Positions 8,164 to 16,460 of a DNA stretch of 64,000 nucleotides are shown piece by piece. The notes beneath the pieces were generated by a model. It saw only the letters and a program-made list of their open reading frames with translations, was not told where the DNA came from and ran no database searches. How positions within the stretch are numbered: position 1 is the first letter of the stretch; the number at the start of each line of letters is the position of its first letter. The position numbers and the translations under genes were made by a program. The DNA comes from Cyclobacteriaceae bacterium. GTDB lineage: Bacteria > Bacteroidota > Bacteroidia > Cytophagales > Cyclobacteriaceae. The stretch covers positions 112,287 through 176,286 of the forward strand of contig JANQOR010000014.1 of assembly GCA_028285685.1 (NCBI GenBank), read 5' to 3'.

Positions 8164-9207
8164 CTATCTCGCTACGCGACCTGAAGCATCACCACCCATC
8201 AACTTTGCTACCTCCGCCACCGTCACCAAGTTTGCATCTCCTTTAATCGTATGCTTTAAGCAGGAAGCTGCCACTGCAAAATCAAGTGCATTCTGATCAT
8301 CGTCAGGATACTGAAGCAGTCCATAGATCAAACCTCCCATGAAGGAATCTCCACCGCCTACTCTATCGACAATATCGGTAATTTGATATTGCGTTGATTC
8401 ATACATTTTTTCTCCGTCATAAAGTACACCAGCCCACGTATTGTGGGAAGCCGAAATTGAGCCTCTAAGAGTCGTAATCACCTTTTTAGCTCTGGGAAAT
8501 TTCTTCATCATTTGTTGACAAACCGACAGAAATGCCTCAGCCTTGACATTGTGACCCTCTGTTTGGACACTGATTCCCTCAGGCTTAATACCAAAGTGCA
8601 TTTCGGCATCTTCCTCATTTCCTAAAATTATGTCACAATAGTCAGTGAGTTCAGTCATAATTGCCTCCCGATCGCCACCGTACTTCCAGAGCTTAGCACG
8701 ATAATTTAAATCTGTGGAAATAGTTACTCCCTTTTCTGATGCCACCTTCACCGCCTCTAGACATGCATCTGCTGCTCCTTGAGAAATTGCGGGAGTGATG
8801 CCTGTCCAGTGAAACCAGGAAGCGCCCTCAAAAACCTTTTCCCAATCAACCATACCAGGCTGGATTTCCGCCATTGCGGAGTGAGCTCTATCATAAACGA
8901 CTTTGCTTCCCCTGCTCACAGCACCCGTTTCCAGAAAATAGATCCCCAGTCGATCTCCACCAAAAATGATATTTTCCGTATTCACTCCTCTCTTCCTCAT
9001 CTCCATCAATGCACATTGTCCTATGTCGTTTTCGGGAAGCCTTGTTACGAAATCTACCGGGACACCATAGTTCGCTAAGGAAACGGCAACATTGGACTCG
9101 CCACCACCATAGATGACATCAAAGGAATTAGCTTGTGAAAATCTTAAATAGCCGGGTGGGGCCAACCGCAGCATGATTTCACCAAAAGTTACGACTTTAG
9201 TATTCAT
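8164..9207 (-). CDS. kdgK: 2-keto-3-deoxygluconate kinase (PfkB family)
   Basis: 347 residues from the ATG at 9207. Phosphorylates KDG to KDPG. PfkB signatures are clear: KVVTFGEIMLRLAPPG at the N-terminus, GGGESNVAVSLA for sugar binding, and DRVGGGDSFMGGL near residue ~290 with the catalytic Asp. An in-frame ATG at 9237 adds ten residues, but the shorter start is preferred: it matches the usual N-terminus, and a perfect TAnnTTTG promoter box lies between the two (9225-9232, minus strand). A 17-bp palindrome sits just upstream of that box. First gene of the operon kdgK-kdgA-DUF4136-gntK/gnd-mgsA. Confidence 0.93.
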   Translation of the reverse strand: MNTKVVTFGEIMLRLAPPGYLRFSQANSFDVIYGGGESNVAVSLANYGVPVDFVTRLPENDIGQCALMEMRKRGVNTENIIFGGDRLGIYFLETGAVSRGSKVVYDRAHSAMAEIQPGMVDWEKVFEGASWFHWTGITPAISQGAADACLEAVKVASEKGVTISTDLNYRAKLWKYGGDREAIMTELTDYCDIILGNEEDAEMHFGIKPEGISVQTEGHNVKAEAFLSVCQQMMKKFPRAKKVITTLRGSISASHNTWAGVLYDGEKMYESTQYQITDIVDRVGGGDSFMGGLIYGLLQYPDDDQNALDFAVAASCLKHTIKGDANLVTVAEVAKLMGGDASGRVAR

Positions 9208-9224
9208 GGGTATGTTGTTTAAAT

Positions 9225-9232
9225 CAAATATA
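9225..9232 (-). promoter_or_regulatory. Putative Bacteroidota -7 promoter box for kdgK
   Basis: On the minus strand the sequence TATATTTG matches the phylum consensus TAnnTTTG exactly. Transcription would begin about 10 bp further on, close to the ATG at 9207. No TTTG -33 box is present at the expected distance; that position is occupied by the palindromic operator at 9242-9258, which suggests repression by steric overlap. Inference from position only. Confidence 0.4.
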
Positions 9233-9241
9233 CTCATGTTC

Positions 9242-9258
9242 TGTGTATTTTATACACA
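9242..9258. promoter_or_regulatory. 17-bp palindromic operator upstream of kdgK
   Basis: TGTGTAT-TTT-ATACACA, perfect 7-bp arms with a 3-bp centre, extended to 8-bp arms by the flanking C and G. The same architecture recurs at 13210-13226 and 16423-16439, each in a promoter region of alginate genes. The adjacent Nudix-type regulator (9287-9949) is the most likely ligand. Confidence 0.65.
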
Positions 9259-9286
9259 GTTTAAAGAAATAACTTTTCCCAATTGT

Positions 9287-9949
9287 CTAGGTTCTCTTGT
9301 ATAGAACGGGGCCACCTTTGACACCCGACTTTTTCTGGTTCGTGGGCTCAAGAATGTTCATTTGCAGGATCTTTTTTCTGAAATTCCTGCGATCTAACTT
9401 TTCTCCAAGAATATTTTCATAGAGCTCCTGCAGCTCAGTCAAAGTGAATCTGTCTGGTAGCAGCTCCCCGAAGACCAAATGTTCTTTGAGATTATTTCTA
9501 AGCTTTGCTAACGCATCTTCGAAGAGTTGATCATGATCAAAGCCAAGTTTTGGAAGTTCATCCAACCCGTACCATTTGATGTCGGAAATGTAATTCTTTG
9601 GAATCACAGGATAATTTTCTGGCTTGACCAATGCGTAAAATGAGACGGATACCACACGTTTCACTGGATGCCGATCGACATCACTGTAACATGCCACCTG
9701 TTCGAGTGATATCCTTTTTATGCCGGTCAGGTTGAAAAGCACGTCATTCACTGATTCCGATAGAGTTTTCCCATCTCCCATCGCTCCCCCCGGAAGCATC
9801 CAATGATCTTTAAACGGTTCTATGGATCGTTTTACAAGCAGAATTTTCAGTTTATTTCCCTGAAATCCAAAGACGCAACACTCGACCGCTATGGTGCATT
9901 CATAGGAGTCTAACGAAACTGCTGTATCTAGTGGGCCTAATTTGCTCAT
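9287..9949 (-). CDS. Nudix-related transcriptional regulator (NrtR/AraR-like)
   Basis: 220 residues. Residues ~18-150 form a Nudix fold (CTIAVECCVFGFQGNKLKILLV, DHWMLPGGAMGDG), but the Nudix box is degenerate: the REUxEE glutamates that bind metal are replaced (ESVNDVLFNLTG), so hydrolysis is unlikely. Residues ~160-220 resemble the winged helix of NrtR-family repressors (FTLTELQELYENILG, RRNFRKKILQM, and GGPVLYKR at the end). In the Bacteroidota such proteins control sugar catabolism, for example AraR of Bacteroides. It lies directly upstream of kdgK, pointing to KDG, KDPG or a related sugar acid as the effector. Its own promoter region shows no copy of the palindrome found in front of kdgK. 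Confidence 0.82.
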   Translation of the reverse strand: MSKLGPLDTAVSLDSYECTIAVECCVFGFQGNKLKILLVKRSIEPFKDHWMLPGGAMGDGKTLSESVNDVLFNLTGIKRISLEQVACYSDVDRHPVKRVVSVSFYALVKPENYPVIPKNYISDIKWYGLDELPKLGFDHDQLFEDALAKLRNNLKEHLVFGELLPDRFTLTELQELYENILGEKLDRRNFRKKILQMNILEPTNQKKSGVKGGPVLYKRT

Positions 9950-10009
9950 TGGGGGTTAGGTTTAGCCGGCAAAATATTAAATTAAAAGAGATTTGATATG
10001 GCGTAAAAT

Positions 10010-11887
10010 TTAGTTCTTGACAAATTTCATCTGTTGAGATGCTATCGAATCTCCGTTATTCAAATGACATATGCTTCTTAAAAAGTAGGTCCCAATCGGT
10101 AACTCAGAAATATTTATTTGGCCGGTAAACTCTTGCAACGACATTTCTTCTCTCACTGCCACTTTGCCACTTAGATCTATTATTTCAAGAATGACCTTTT
10201 TATACTCTTTCTTGGGCCAATTGATAACTAATTTATCACTAGATGGATTGGGATAAATTATAAGTGGTACTTCTTCGGAAACGCTAACAACATCCCTAAC
10301 AAACTCAGCGGCTATTAACATATTTTCTGCAACGTTAAAAAAGATGGGGTTTTCATCGCCTGTAAGGTCACCGGCCCAGTTCTTAAATCGAAACCCGCTT
10401 TCAGGAGCCGCAGTAGCCGAAATAGTAGATCCAACGATATATGTCTCTGAGGTGGGACTGACAGCCACTTGCCCGCCAGTAGTTTGGATGATTTGAATTT
10501 CCGTCGATGGTTGGTTGGTAGGGTAAGACGGCCCGGTATTTTCTTCTGTCACATGCGGTTGAACAAGCACCGATGACGAAAATTCGAAAGCTCCAACGTC
10601 CCGATCCGTCTCAAGCGAAGGCCTTGATTCCTTCATGATGTCTAGTAGCAGCTGATTATCGTATTGCATCCCCTCAAACAATGGAATTGAAGGGTAGCCT
10701 CCAATTGCTGCATCGATCGCCGGACTGTCGTCATCTGGCTGGACATAGCCGACAGAATTTTCTGTTAGCTTTGGATCATTATCTACAAGACCAGACGGAC
10801 GACTGATTCCCAGAGAACCAAATGAAAGGTTGCCAATCCACGTTTCACTGCCGGTAGCATCTTCAAACAAATCATCCTGTGGATCAGAGAAAATATTGTT
10901 CGCTATAAAAACATTTGTAGGCGGATCATTACCATCTCCACCCAGAATAAATTCTTGTGAGTCAACAATCGTGTTATGGTAGATGTGAATGTCCTCCAAA
11001 GGATCGGACGGGTCGTTTTGAAGATATATTGCTCGTCTATCCAGCCCACTGAAGTAATTGTTGTAAATAAAGTGACCTTTTCCTTCTCGCACTCTCACAC
11101 CTCCCATATTGTTAAGGAAGAAATTGCCATAGACGACCGCTTCATCGCCGTGTCTTAGCACCAACTCAGCTTTTGAATTGTTTTCAAATGTATTGTATCG
11201 CATGACATTCTGGCCTGCCTTATTGGAGATGATCTCTCCATCTCCATCGCACCCAGTGAAGTAGCAATACTCTACCAAAGATCTGCTGTTAAGATGTCCT
11301 TGTGAGCTGACTCCTATTCGTATAGGTTCAATTCCAAGGTCGTTTCCAGTTCCTTCGAAATTCTTAAAGGAACAGTATTGCACCTTATGATATCCAGGTT
11401 CATTGTCGACAAGAATGGAGAGAATATTTTGATCATCCAGATTCAGTCGGTTCTCAAAATTGCTATACTCAACCGTTGTTCTTTTAGAATCTTCATCAAT
11501 GATAAGGTATTTGTACGAAGTGTAGTCCTCGATGTTGATTTGAGAAATGAGTACGTCGCTTCCCCAGATCCGAATTACATGATCAGTGCCTATATCACCT
11601 CCAATAAATTGAAACCCGGACAACGTGACATCATCTGATTCGATTTCAACTTTAGACATTCCATTGAAAATGACAGAACCATAAACCCCTGAGGTTACGA
11701 TTAGGCCGTCTTTCGTAATATCCATAAACACATCTGAATAAGATCCGGACTCCCAAACAATGGAGTCGCCAGAACTTGCCTGATTATGAGCACTTTCGAA
11801 CTCGGTTTCTGACGAAACATCGTAGCGAGTTTGGGCCAAAAGCAGTTGACCTAAGATCAGAAAATAAGTAGCAAATAATTGTCTCAT
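10010..11887 (-). CDS. PL6 family alginate lyase (chondroitinase B-like) with T9SS tail
   Basis: About 625 residues from ATG at 11887, which begins a signal peptide (MRQLFATYFLILGQLLLAQ). Residues ~20-430 form the right-handed beta-helix of PL6 lyases. The catalytic pair is visible: Lys in SNKAGQN and Arg in LVLRHGDEAVVYGNFFL. Residues ~460-530 are an InlB-like repeat (GGQVAVSPTSETYIVG, FRFKNWAGDL), and the last ~85 are a type A T9SS sorting domain (IIYPNPSSDKLVINW ... LPIGTYFLR). It should be exported and cut alginate, probably polymannuronate or mixed blocks, outside the cell. It follows the Nramp-like transporter by 7 bp, so the two are one operon. Confidence 0.9.
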   Translation of the reverse strand: MRQLFATYFLILGQLLLAQTRYDVSSETEFESAHNQASSGDSIVWESGSYSDVFMDITKDGLIVTSGVYGSVIFNGMSKVEIESDDVTLSGFQFIGGDIGTDHVIRIWGSDVLISQINIEDYTSYKYLIIDEDSKRTTVEYSNFENRLNLDDQNILSILVDNEPGYHKVQYCSFKNFEGTGNDLGIEPIRIGVSSQGHLNSRSLVEYCYFTGCDGDGEIISNKAGQNVMRYNTFENNSKAELVLRHGDEAVVYGNFFLNNMGGVRVREGKGHFIYNNYFSGLDRRAIYLQNDPSDPLEDIHIYHNTIVDSQEFILGGDGNDPPTNVFIANNIFSDPQDDLFEDATGSETWIGNLSFGSLGISRPSGLVDNDPKLTENSVGYVQPDDDSPAIDAAIGGYPSIPLFEGMQYDNQLLLDIMKESRPSLETDRDVGAFEFSSSVLVQPHVTEENTGPSYPTNQPSTEIQIIQTTGGQVAVSPTSETYIVGSTISATAAPESGFRFKNWAGDLTGDENPIFFNVAENMLIAAEFVRDVVSVSEEVPLIIYPNPSSDKLVINWPKKEYKKVILEIIDLSGKVAVREEMSLQEFTGQINISELPIGTYFLRSICHLNNGDSIASQQMKFVKN

Positions 11888-11894
11888 AATTTGT

Positions 11895-13133
11895 TTACCA
11901 ACCAAAAATATCTGCCAGTCCATTCCATGAGATTATGATTGAAAAAATTAGGGCAAAGCACATGATTACGTTCGTCCAGAGTTTGTTCAGCTCTAAGCCC
12001 GTATTCTTTCGATTCCACAGCACCAATAAGCTGATAACAACCAATGGCAGGCCAAAAACATTAAAAACCTGTGTGACAATCTGGCCCCTGATCGGATTGA
12101 ATCCAAACAAGGGAACACTCAGGGCCAAGACGCTTGCAGCACCCGTAACAATTCGAAACCGTCTGGAGGTTACGTCCAGTTTGCCTGAAGTGAAATCAGC
12201 GATCATAAGAGGTACGATCATCAGGCAAGGAAATATGGAAGACAATCCCGCGCTTAGCGTCCCAGCAAAGAAAATGGAAACTGCAAACTTCCCAACTGAG
12301 GGCTCTAACGCTCCTGACATATCCAGAACATGTGTGATATCTGTTCCCGAACCATGCAAACTTCCGCTAGCCACTGCCATAATAGAGCCACTAATAATAA
12401 AGATCAAAATGGCAGCTACAATTGAGTCATTGCGTTGGGTCTTGGCATCTGCAAATGACCACCCCTTACCTTGAATAAAAAGCGGCCTTGAAAGAAATGT
12501 GGCTGCCGCCATGGTGGTTCCAACAAAAGCAGCCACCAGTATTCCAGCTCCTTCCACTTTTGGGATTTTTGGAATCAGTCCTTGAATAATTTCAGAGGGC
12601 AATGGGAAAACGAAGAACAGGGTAAAAACAAATGACAAACCCATCATTGAAACAAATAGTGCCAGTACTTTCTCAAATAGCGAATAGTTTCCTCTTAGCA
12701 GAAGTGTATAAAAAGTACCGATGATAATGACAGCCAATCCAAGAACTACTAAGTATTGACTTTCACTGATACCTGGAAAATTGATTTGTAATATTTCAAA
12801 AATGACATTTGAAGTGATCCCCAAAATCCCAATGAGCGAATTCCATTGACCAATGCCCACTGTGATAATAATGGCCATTGCAATGAACTTGCCTAGTGGT
12901 AAATGATTTCGAACAGCAAAAAGCATTGTTTCTCCGGTCACGAGATAGTAATGTCCCGAAACATAGATTAGCACTCCCGAAAACAGACAGCTAAAGAACA
13001 GCACCCACAGCAAATCCATCCCAAAAGAATTTCCAGCTACGATCATAGATGTGACACTTCCGGTCCCGATCGTGTAGCCTATTGCAAAAATGCCAGGTCC
13101 GAAGGACAGTAGGAATTTGATAAATTTCGACAT
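11895..13133 (-). CDS. Nramp-fold transporter lacking metal-site motifs
   Basis: About 412 residues from ATG at 13133, with roughly 11 hydrophobic helices. The N-terminal GPGIFAIGYTIGTGS aligns with helix 1 of Nramp transporters, and the later VGTTMAAATFLSRP with helix 6. The metal-coordinating DPGN of helix 1 and the MPH of helix 6 are both absent. A classical manganese or iron carrier is therefore unlikely; related Nramp-fold proteins that lost these residues use other substrates. The gene shares an operon with a PL6 lyase and has the alginate-region palindrome 77 bp upstream, so a sugar acid such as DEH or KDG, or an organic acid, is a reasonable but unproved substrate. Confidence 0.72.
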   Translation of the reverse strand: MSKFIKFLLSFGPGIFAIGYTIGTGSVTSMIVAGNSFGMDLLWVLFFSCLFSGVLIYVSGHYYLVTGETMLFAVRNHLPLGKFIAMAIIITVGIGQWNSLIGILGITSNVIFEILQINFPGISESQYLVVLGLAVIIIGTFYTLLLRGNYSLFEKVLALFVSMMGLSFVFTLFFVFPLPSEIIQGLIPKIPKVEGAGILVAAFVGTTMAAATFLSRPLFIQGKGWSFADAKTQRNDSIVAAILIFIISGSIMAVASGSLHGSGTDITHVLDMSGALEPSVGKFAVSIFFAGTLSAGLSSIFPCLMIVPLMIADFTSGKLDVTSRRFRIVTGAASVLALSVPLFGFNPIRGQIVTQVFNVFGLPLVVISLLVLWNRKNTGLELNKLWTNVIMCFALIFSIIISWNGLADIFGW

Positions 13134-13209
13134 GATTCTAGCAGCTTTGGTCAACGTGCGTTATTGAGATAGAATACTTGACCTGAATTTAACGATTTCG
13201 AACGTGTTC

Positions 13210-13226
13210 TGTGTTAATTTCACACA
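13210..13226. promoter_or_regulatory. 17-bp operator between the Nramp-like/PL6 operon and TauE gene
   Basis: TGTGTTA-ATT-TCACACA, same size and arm sequence as the kdgK operator with one mismatch between arms; flanked by C and G as there. It lies in the 166-bp divergent gap and could control either or both transcripts. Confidence 0.6.
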
Positions 13227-13299
13227 GAAAGTTTTCAATATTCTGCTCAATGCCTCCATTGCAAATCAGGATCAACATCTCAACTGAGTATTTTAGTGG

Positions 13300-14052
13300 A
13301 TGATTTCAATTTTCGGGTATGCCTTTGACGAACTAGGACTGCTGCTCTTCAGTGTGGTTGGGATCCTAATAGGCATGTCTAAAGTGGGAGTAAATAATGC
13401 GGGAATGATTGCCGTTCCAATTCTGGCCATTCTATTTGGTGGTAAAAACTCCAGTGGGATTATGCTACCAATTCTCATCATGGCCGATTTCTTTGGCGTG
13501 CGTTTTTATCATCGGCATGCACAAGGGAGCCATCTAAAAAAGCTGCTGCCTTCTGCCTTGATTGGAATTATCTTAGGAACAATTGTTGGTGAAAACATTG
13601 ATGACGAGGTGTTCAGGCTGATCATGGGAATCGTTGTCTTCTTAAGTCTTGGAATCATGTTTTGGCAAGAGAGACGAGGAAATAAAAAAGTTCCCAAGAA
13701 TAGTTGGTTTGCAGGATCAATTGGAATCGTAGGGGGGATCACAACAATGATAGGAAATCTTGCCGGTTCAGTAATGGCGCTTTACTTATTGGCCATGCGA
13801 ATGCCAAAAAATCAATTCATCGGTACCGCAGCCTGGTTTTTTTTGGTAATCAATGTAATGAAAGTCCCATTGCATGTTTTTGTATGGAATACAATCACCA
13901 TTAAGACCTTCATGCTTGATTTGATCATCTTACCGATGATTGGACTAGGAGCTTTTCTTGGACTTCAAGTAGTGCGACGAATTCCTGAAAGAGCCTACAG
14001 GTATTTTATTATTGTTATGACTGCCGTAGCAGCAGTCGTGATGCTACTTTGA
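13300..14052 (+). CDS. TauE/SafE family membrane permease
   Basis: 250 residues, about eight hydrophobic helices. Two internally similar halves each carry a Gly-rich helix (GILIGMSKVGVNNAG near residue 20 and GSIGIVGGITTMIGNLAG near 145), the hallmark of the TauE/SafE family, which moves sulfonates, sulfite or small organic anions. It is divergent from the Nramp-like/PL6 operon and its stop codon abuts the stop of the convergent heparinase-like gene with no gap. The position inside the alginate region hints at export or import of an organic acid; the substrate is not shown by the sequence. Confidence 0.82.
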   Translation: MISIFGYAFDELGLLLFSVVGILIGMSKVGVNNAGMIAVPILAILFGGKNSSGIMLPILIMADFFGVRFYHRHAQGSHLKKLLPSALIGIILGTIVGENIDDEVFRLIMGIVVFLSLGIMFWQERRGNKKVPKNSWFAGSIGIVGGITTMIGNLAGSVMALYLLAMRMPKNQFIGTAAWFFLVINVMKVPLHVFVWNTITIKTFMLDLIILPMIGLGAFLGLQVVRRIPERAYRYFIIVMTAVAAVVMLL

Positions 14053-16290
14053 TCAGTCTAGGTTCTGTACCCAAACCTCTCCTGATTTCAAAGTAATCGT
14101 GCTTTTCTTGCTCACGTTCTTCACGAACAAATTAATCGTTTGATTTCTCGTGCTAAGCGAATGAATGAATATTTGCTTGTCAAGAATTTTTATGAATAAA
14201 TCTGCTTCTTCAGGTGATTGTATTGTAAAACGTTGACTTTTTAGCTCTTTTACATTGAAAACAAAGGTTTCGTCACCGGAACTCAGGCTTACAGGATCGC
14301 TCCCTTTCACTTCCCATTTTCTCCCATTTACTTTCCAATTATCGATTATCATCTCTTCGGATTCCTCATCTATACGATTGTCGTAGCCTCGATAAGGATA
14401 AATGATGGTAATGAAATTGAAATTCTGCCGATTGGACTTTGAGACCACACTCCAGTGCTTTCCTCTCGAACCAGAACTGAAAACAGAGTCAAGCGAAGAC
14501 AGCTGCAAAATGTCATGGCCGGAAGCATCTGGCGTGGTAGACCGAATCAAGTCGGGACCATTCTCAAGTGTATAATGTCCTTGCCAAACCTGTTTGTAAG
14601 TGTGTGGCTGATCCGATGAAAAGTTGTCTTTGACAATCCAGAAATCGTCCTTCACATAAATAACCTGCCTGGAGTATTCAACTCCTACATCCTCAAATCC
14701 ATCATGGCTACCAACAAATAGATCATAGTCCTCATTTGTTTCCCAAGCGATCACATCAGGATTAGGAAGTTTTCCAAACTTACCAAAACCGCTTCCTCCT
14801 TTGTTAGATCTCCATTCCTTGCCCTGAAGCTGGTCATCGACCAATGCCACGTTTTTTACCATCGAATTTTTGAACAGGTCAAAATCTTTCAATGAATATC
14901 TTACCTGGTAATTGGGCAAAATGGCATGACCATTTGCAATGGCTTGAACACCTAGCATATCACCATGTTGATGATCGGGCTTGTCAGGGTCTAAGCCCGC
15001 ACTGATAATCATCATTTTATCATCTGGTCCCCAACCCTCACGCATGATGTAATAGTGTGTATCAGTAAACGCTAGTGACCCATATGAAGGCCTCTTCTTG
15101 TCAATGTTTTCCAACATTTCAACTTGCTCATTGCTAAGAAACCAATAGACACGATCGTCCACCTTATTCGTCGCGAAGTACCCGAATTCGGGATCCTCAA
15201 AAAGGAGATAACCAAGCGTCATCGCTCCGGAAATGTCATTCTTCTCAGCCCACGGAATCTCCGTATCGTCCTGGAGCACAGGTGCACTGCGATCCGGATA
15301 AGCGACTTTCACCAAAGTGGTGAACAAGCCTCTTAGTTTGTCCTCCCATTCTTTATCTACTTCGACTGAGTTGAGCTTGGCCAATTGGTATACATAGAAA
15401 TAGTTGTTGATGTCACTCATGTGGTAATGTACCGAGCGTTCAAACTGAAAACCATCATCATTTATCTCTCTATCCAGATGTTCACCGAGCCGTAACATTG
15501 CACGATCCAGCCATCGGTCTGTTCCTTCAAAGTCTCTCAGTAGAATCGCTAGCATGGCTAATGCAGAAACACCCCTGGTTTGGTGATTTCCAAACTTGAA
15601 TTTGTCATTTCGTTCGTACAGATGTTGTCCGTGTTGGAGCAACGTGGCAATGGTGGCAAGTTGGTCTTTGTCGGAGTACTCTTCTTCATTCAAAAACATA
15701 TTATGAATCCATAGCCAGTTGAGTATACGATAACCTGACCTGAATGCCTCGTACACACCATTTCCATCTTCTATTGTTTCGTACTTTTTAGCATGAAGTG
15801 CGGCATTCAAGGATTGCATTTGATTCTTAAAATACCTGATCAGTTCCGGGTCCTTTTCATCATTGAAATAGTGGAGTGCAATGTCCACCATCTTATGCTG
15901 ACGAGCGAGATGACGAAGCGCATACGCATTGACCGGATCACCATTTAAGTAGTTGAATGGCAGCACCCATTGTGTCGAATCACTGTATTTTCCCATGTGA
16001 TCTAAAGCCCGCTCTCTATGATCTTCCTGGTTTTTAAAAACACTGTTGTAATGCGGAAGTCGATCATAGAACGACCTATAGTCGTAGAAAAATCGTTCCG
16101 TGAATTTTTCTCTGAAATAAAGCGCCAATGAGGAGTCATTAAAGTCACTTATACCCTTTCGGGCGCTCTCCGTGAAGTATTCAGATAACTCTTCGACCGG
16201 TACAACGGTCTCGGATGGAATTGTTTGAGTCCATCCCTCAGCGATTACGTTCAACAGAAGTAAAATGGCTAAAAAACCCTTTGGTTTCAT
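14053..16290 (-). CDS. Heparinase II/III-fold polysaccharide lyase, probable alginate lyase
   Basis: About 745 residues from ATG at 16290, which opens a signal peptide (MKPKGFLAILLLLNVIAEGWTQ). The first half is an alpha/alpha toroid (FGNHQTRGVSALAML; DDGFQFERSVHYHMSDINNY), the second half the beta-sandwich with the HQHGDMLGVQAIANG motif of heparinase II/III proteins. Candidate catalytic residues are Asn/His in GNHQ and Tyr/His in VHYHMSD. It is not close to the PL17 protein of this window. The family (PL12, 15, 17, 39 or new) cannot be assigned by eye. No lipobox or T9SS tail, so periplasmic or soluble outside. It is divergent from the tandem PL7 gene, with the shared palindromic operator between them. 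Confidence 0.78.
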   Translation of the reverse strand: MKPKGFLAILLLLNVIAEGWTQTIPSETVVPVEELSEYFTESARKGISDFNDSSLALYFREKFTERFFYDYRSFYDRLPHYNSVFKNQEDHRERALDHMGKYSDSTQWVLPFNYLNGDPVNAYALRHLARQHKMVDIALHYFNDEKDPELIRYFKNQMQSLNAALHAKKYETIEDGNGVYEAFRSGYRILNWLWIHNMFLNEEEYSDKDQLATIATLLQHGQHLYERNDKFKFGNHQTRGVSALAMLAILLRDFEGTDRWLDRAMLRLGEHLDREINDDGFQFERSVHYHMSDINNYFYVYQLAKLNSVEVDKEWEDKLRGLFTTLVKVAYPDRSAPVLQDDTEIPWAEKNDISGAMTLGYLLFEDPEFGYFATNKVDDRVYWFLSNEQVEMLENIDKKRPSYGSLAFTDTHYYIMREGWGPDDKMMIISAGLDPDKPDHQHGDMLGVQAIANGHAILPNYQVRYSLKDFDLFKNSMVKNVALVDDQLQGKEWRSNKGGSGFGKFGKLPNPDVIAWETNEDYDLFVGSHDGFEDVGVEYSRQVIYVKDDFWIVKDNFSSDQPHTYKQVWQGHYTLENGPDLIRSTTPDASGHDILQLSSLDSVFSSGSRGKHWSVVSKSNRQNFNFITIIYPYRGYDNRIDEESEEMIIDNWKVNGRKWEVKGSDPVSLSSGDETFVFNVKELKSQRFTIQSPEEADLFIKILDKQIFIHSLSTRNQTINLFVKNVSKKSTITLKSGEVWVQNLD

Positions 16291-16422
16291 GATTTCTTGC
16301 TTTGTTTCATATGAATTACAAACCTTTGAGTGTACAGCATCAGACAATGGCCACCCAAAACCACCGTTTGATCAATGAAATAATGCCATTAACTAGATTT
16401 ATTCAATGTGAATATATTATTT

Positions 16423-16439
16423 TGTGTACTTAGTACACA
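16423..16439. promoter_or_regulatory. 17-bp operator between heparinase-like lyase and tandem PL7 genes
   Basis: TGTGTAC-TTA-GTACACA, perfect palindrome with 7-bp arms (8-bp arms around a single T). It matches the operators at 9242 and 13210. It lies 21 bp upstream of the PL7 start codon and 132 bp upstream of the divergent lyase start. Confidence 0.65.
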
Positions 16440-16460
16440 GTAATTGACCAAATTTATCTC

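Noticed and set aside
11935-12474. 179-codon plus-strand frame inside the Nramp-like gene
   Set aside because: Shadow frame of a membrane protein; composition and lack of context argue against a gene.
11895-13133. Classical manganese/iron Nramp transporter
   Set aside because: DPGN and MPH metal-site motifs are both missing.
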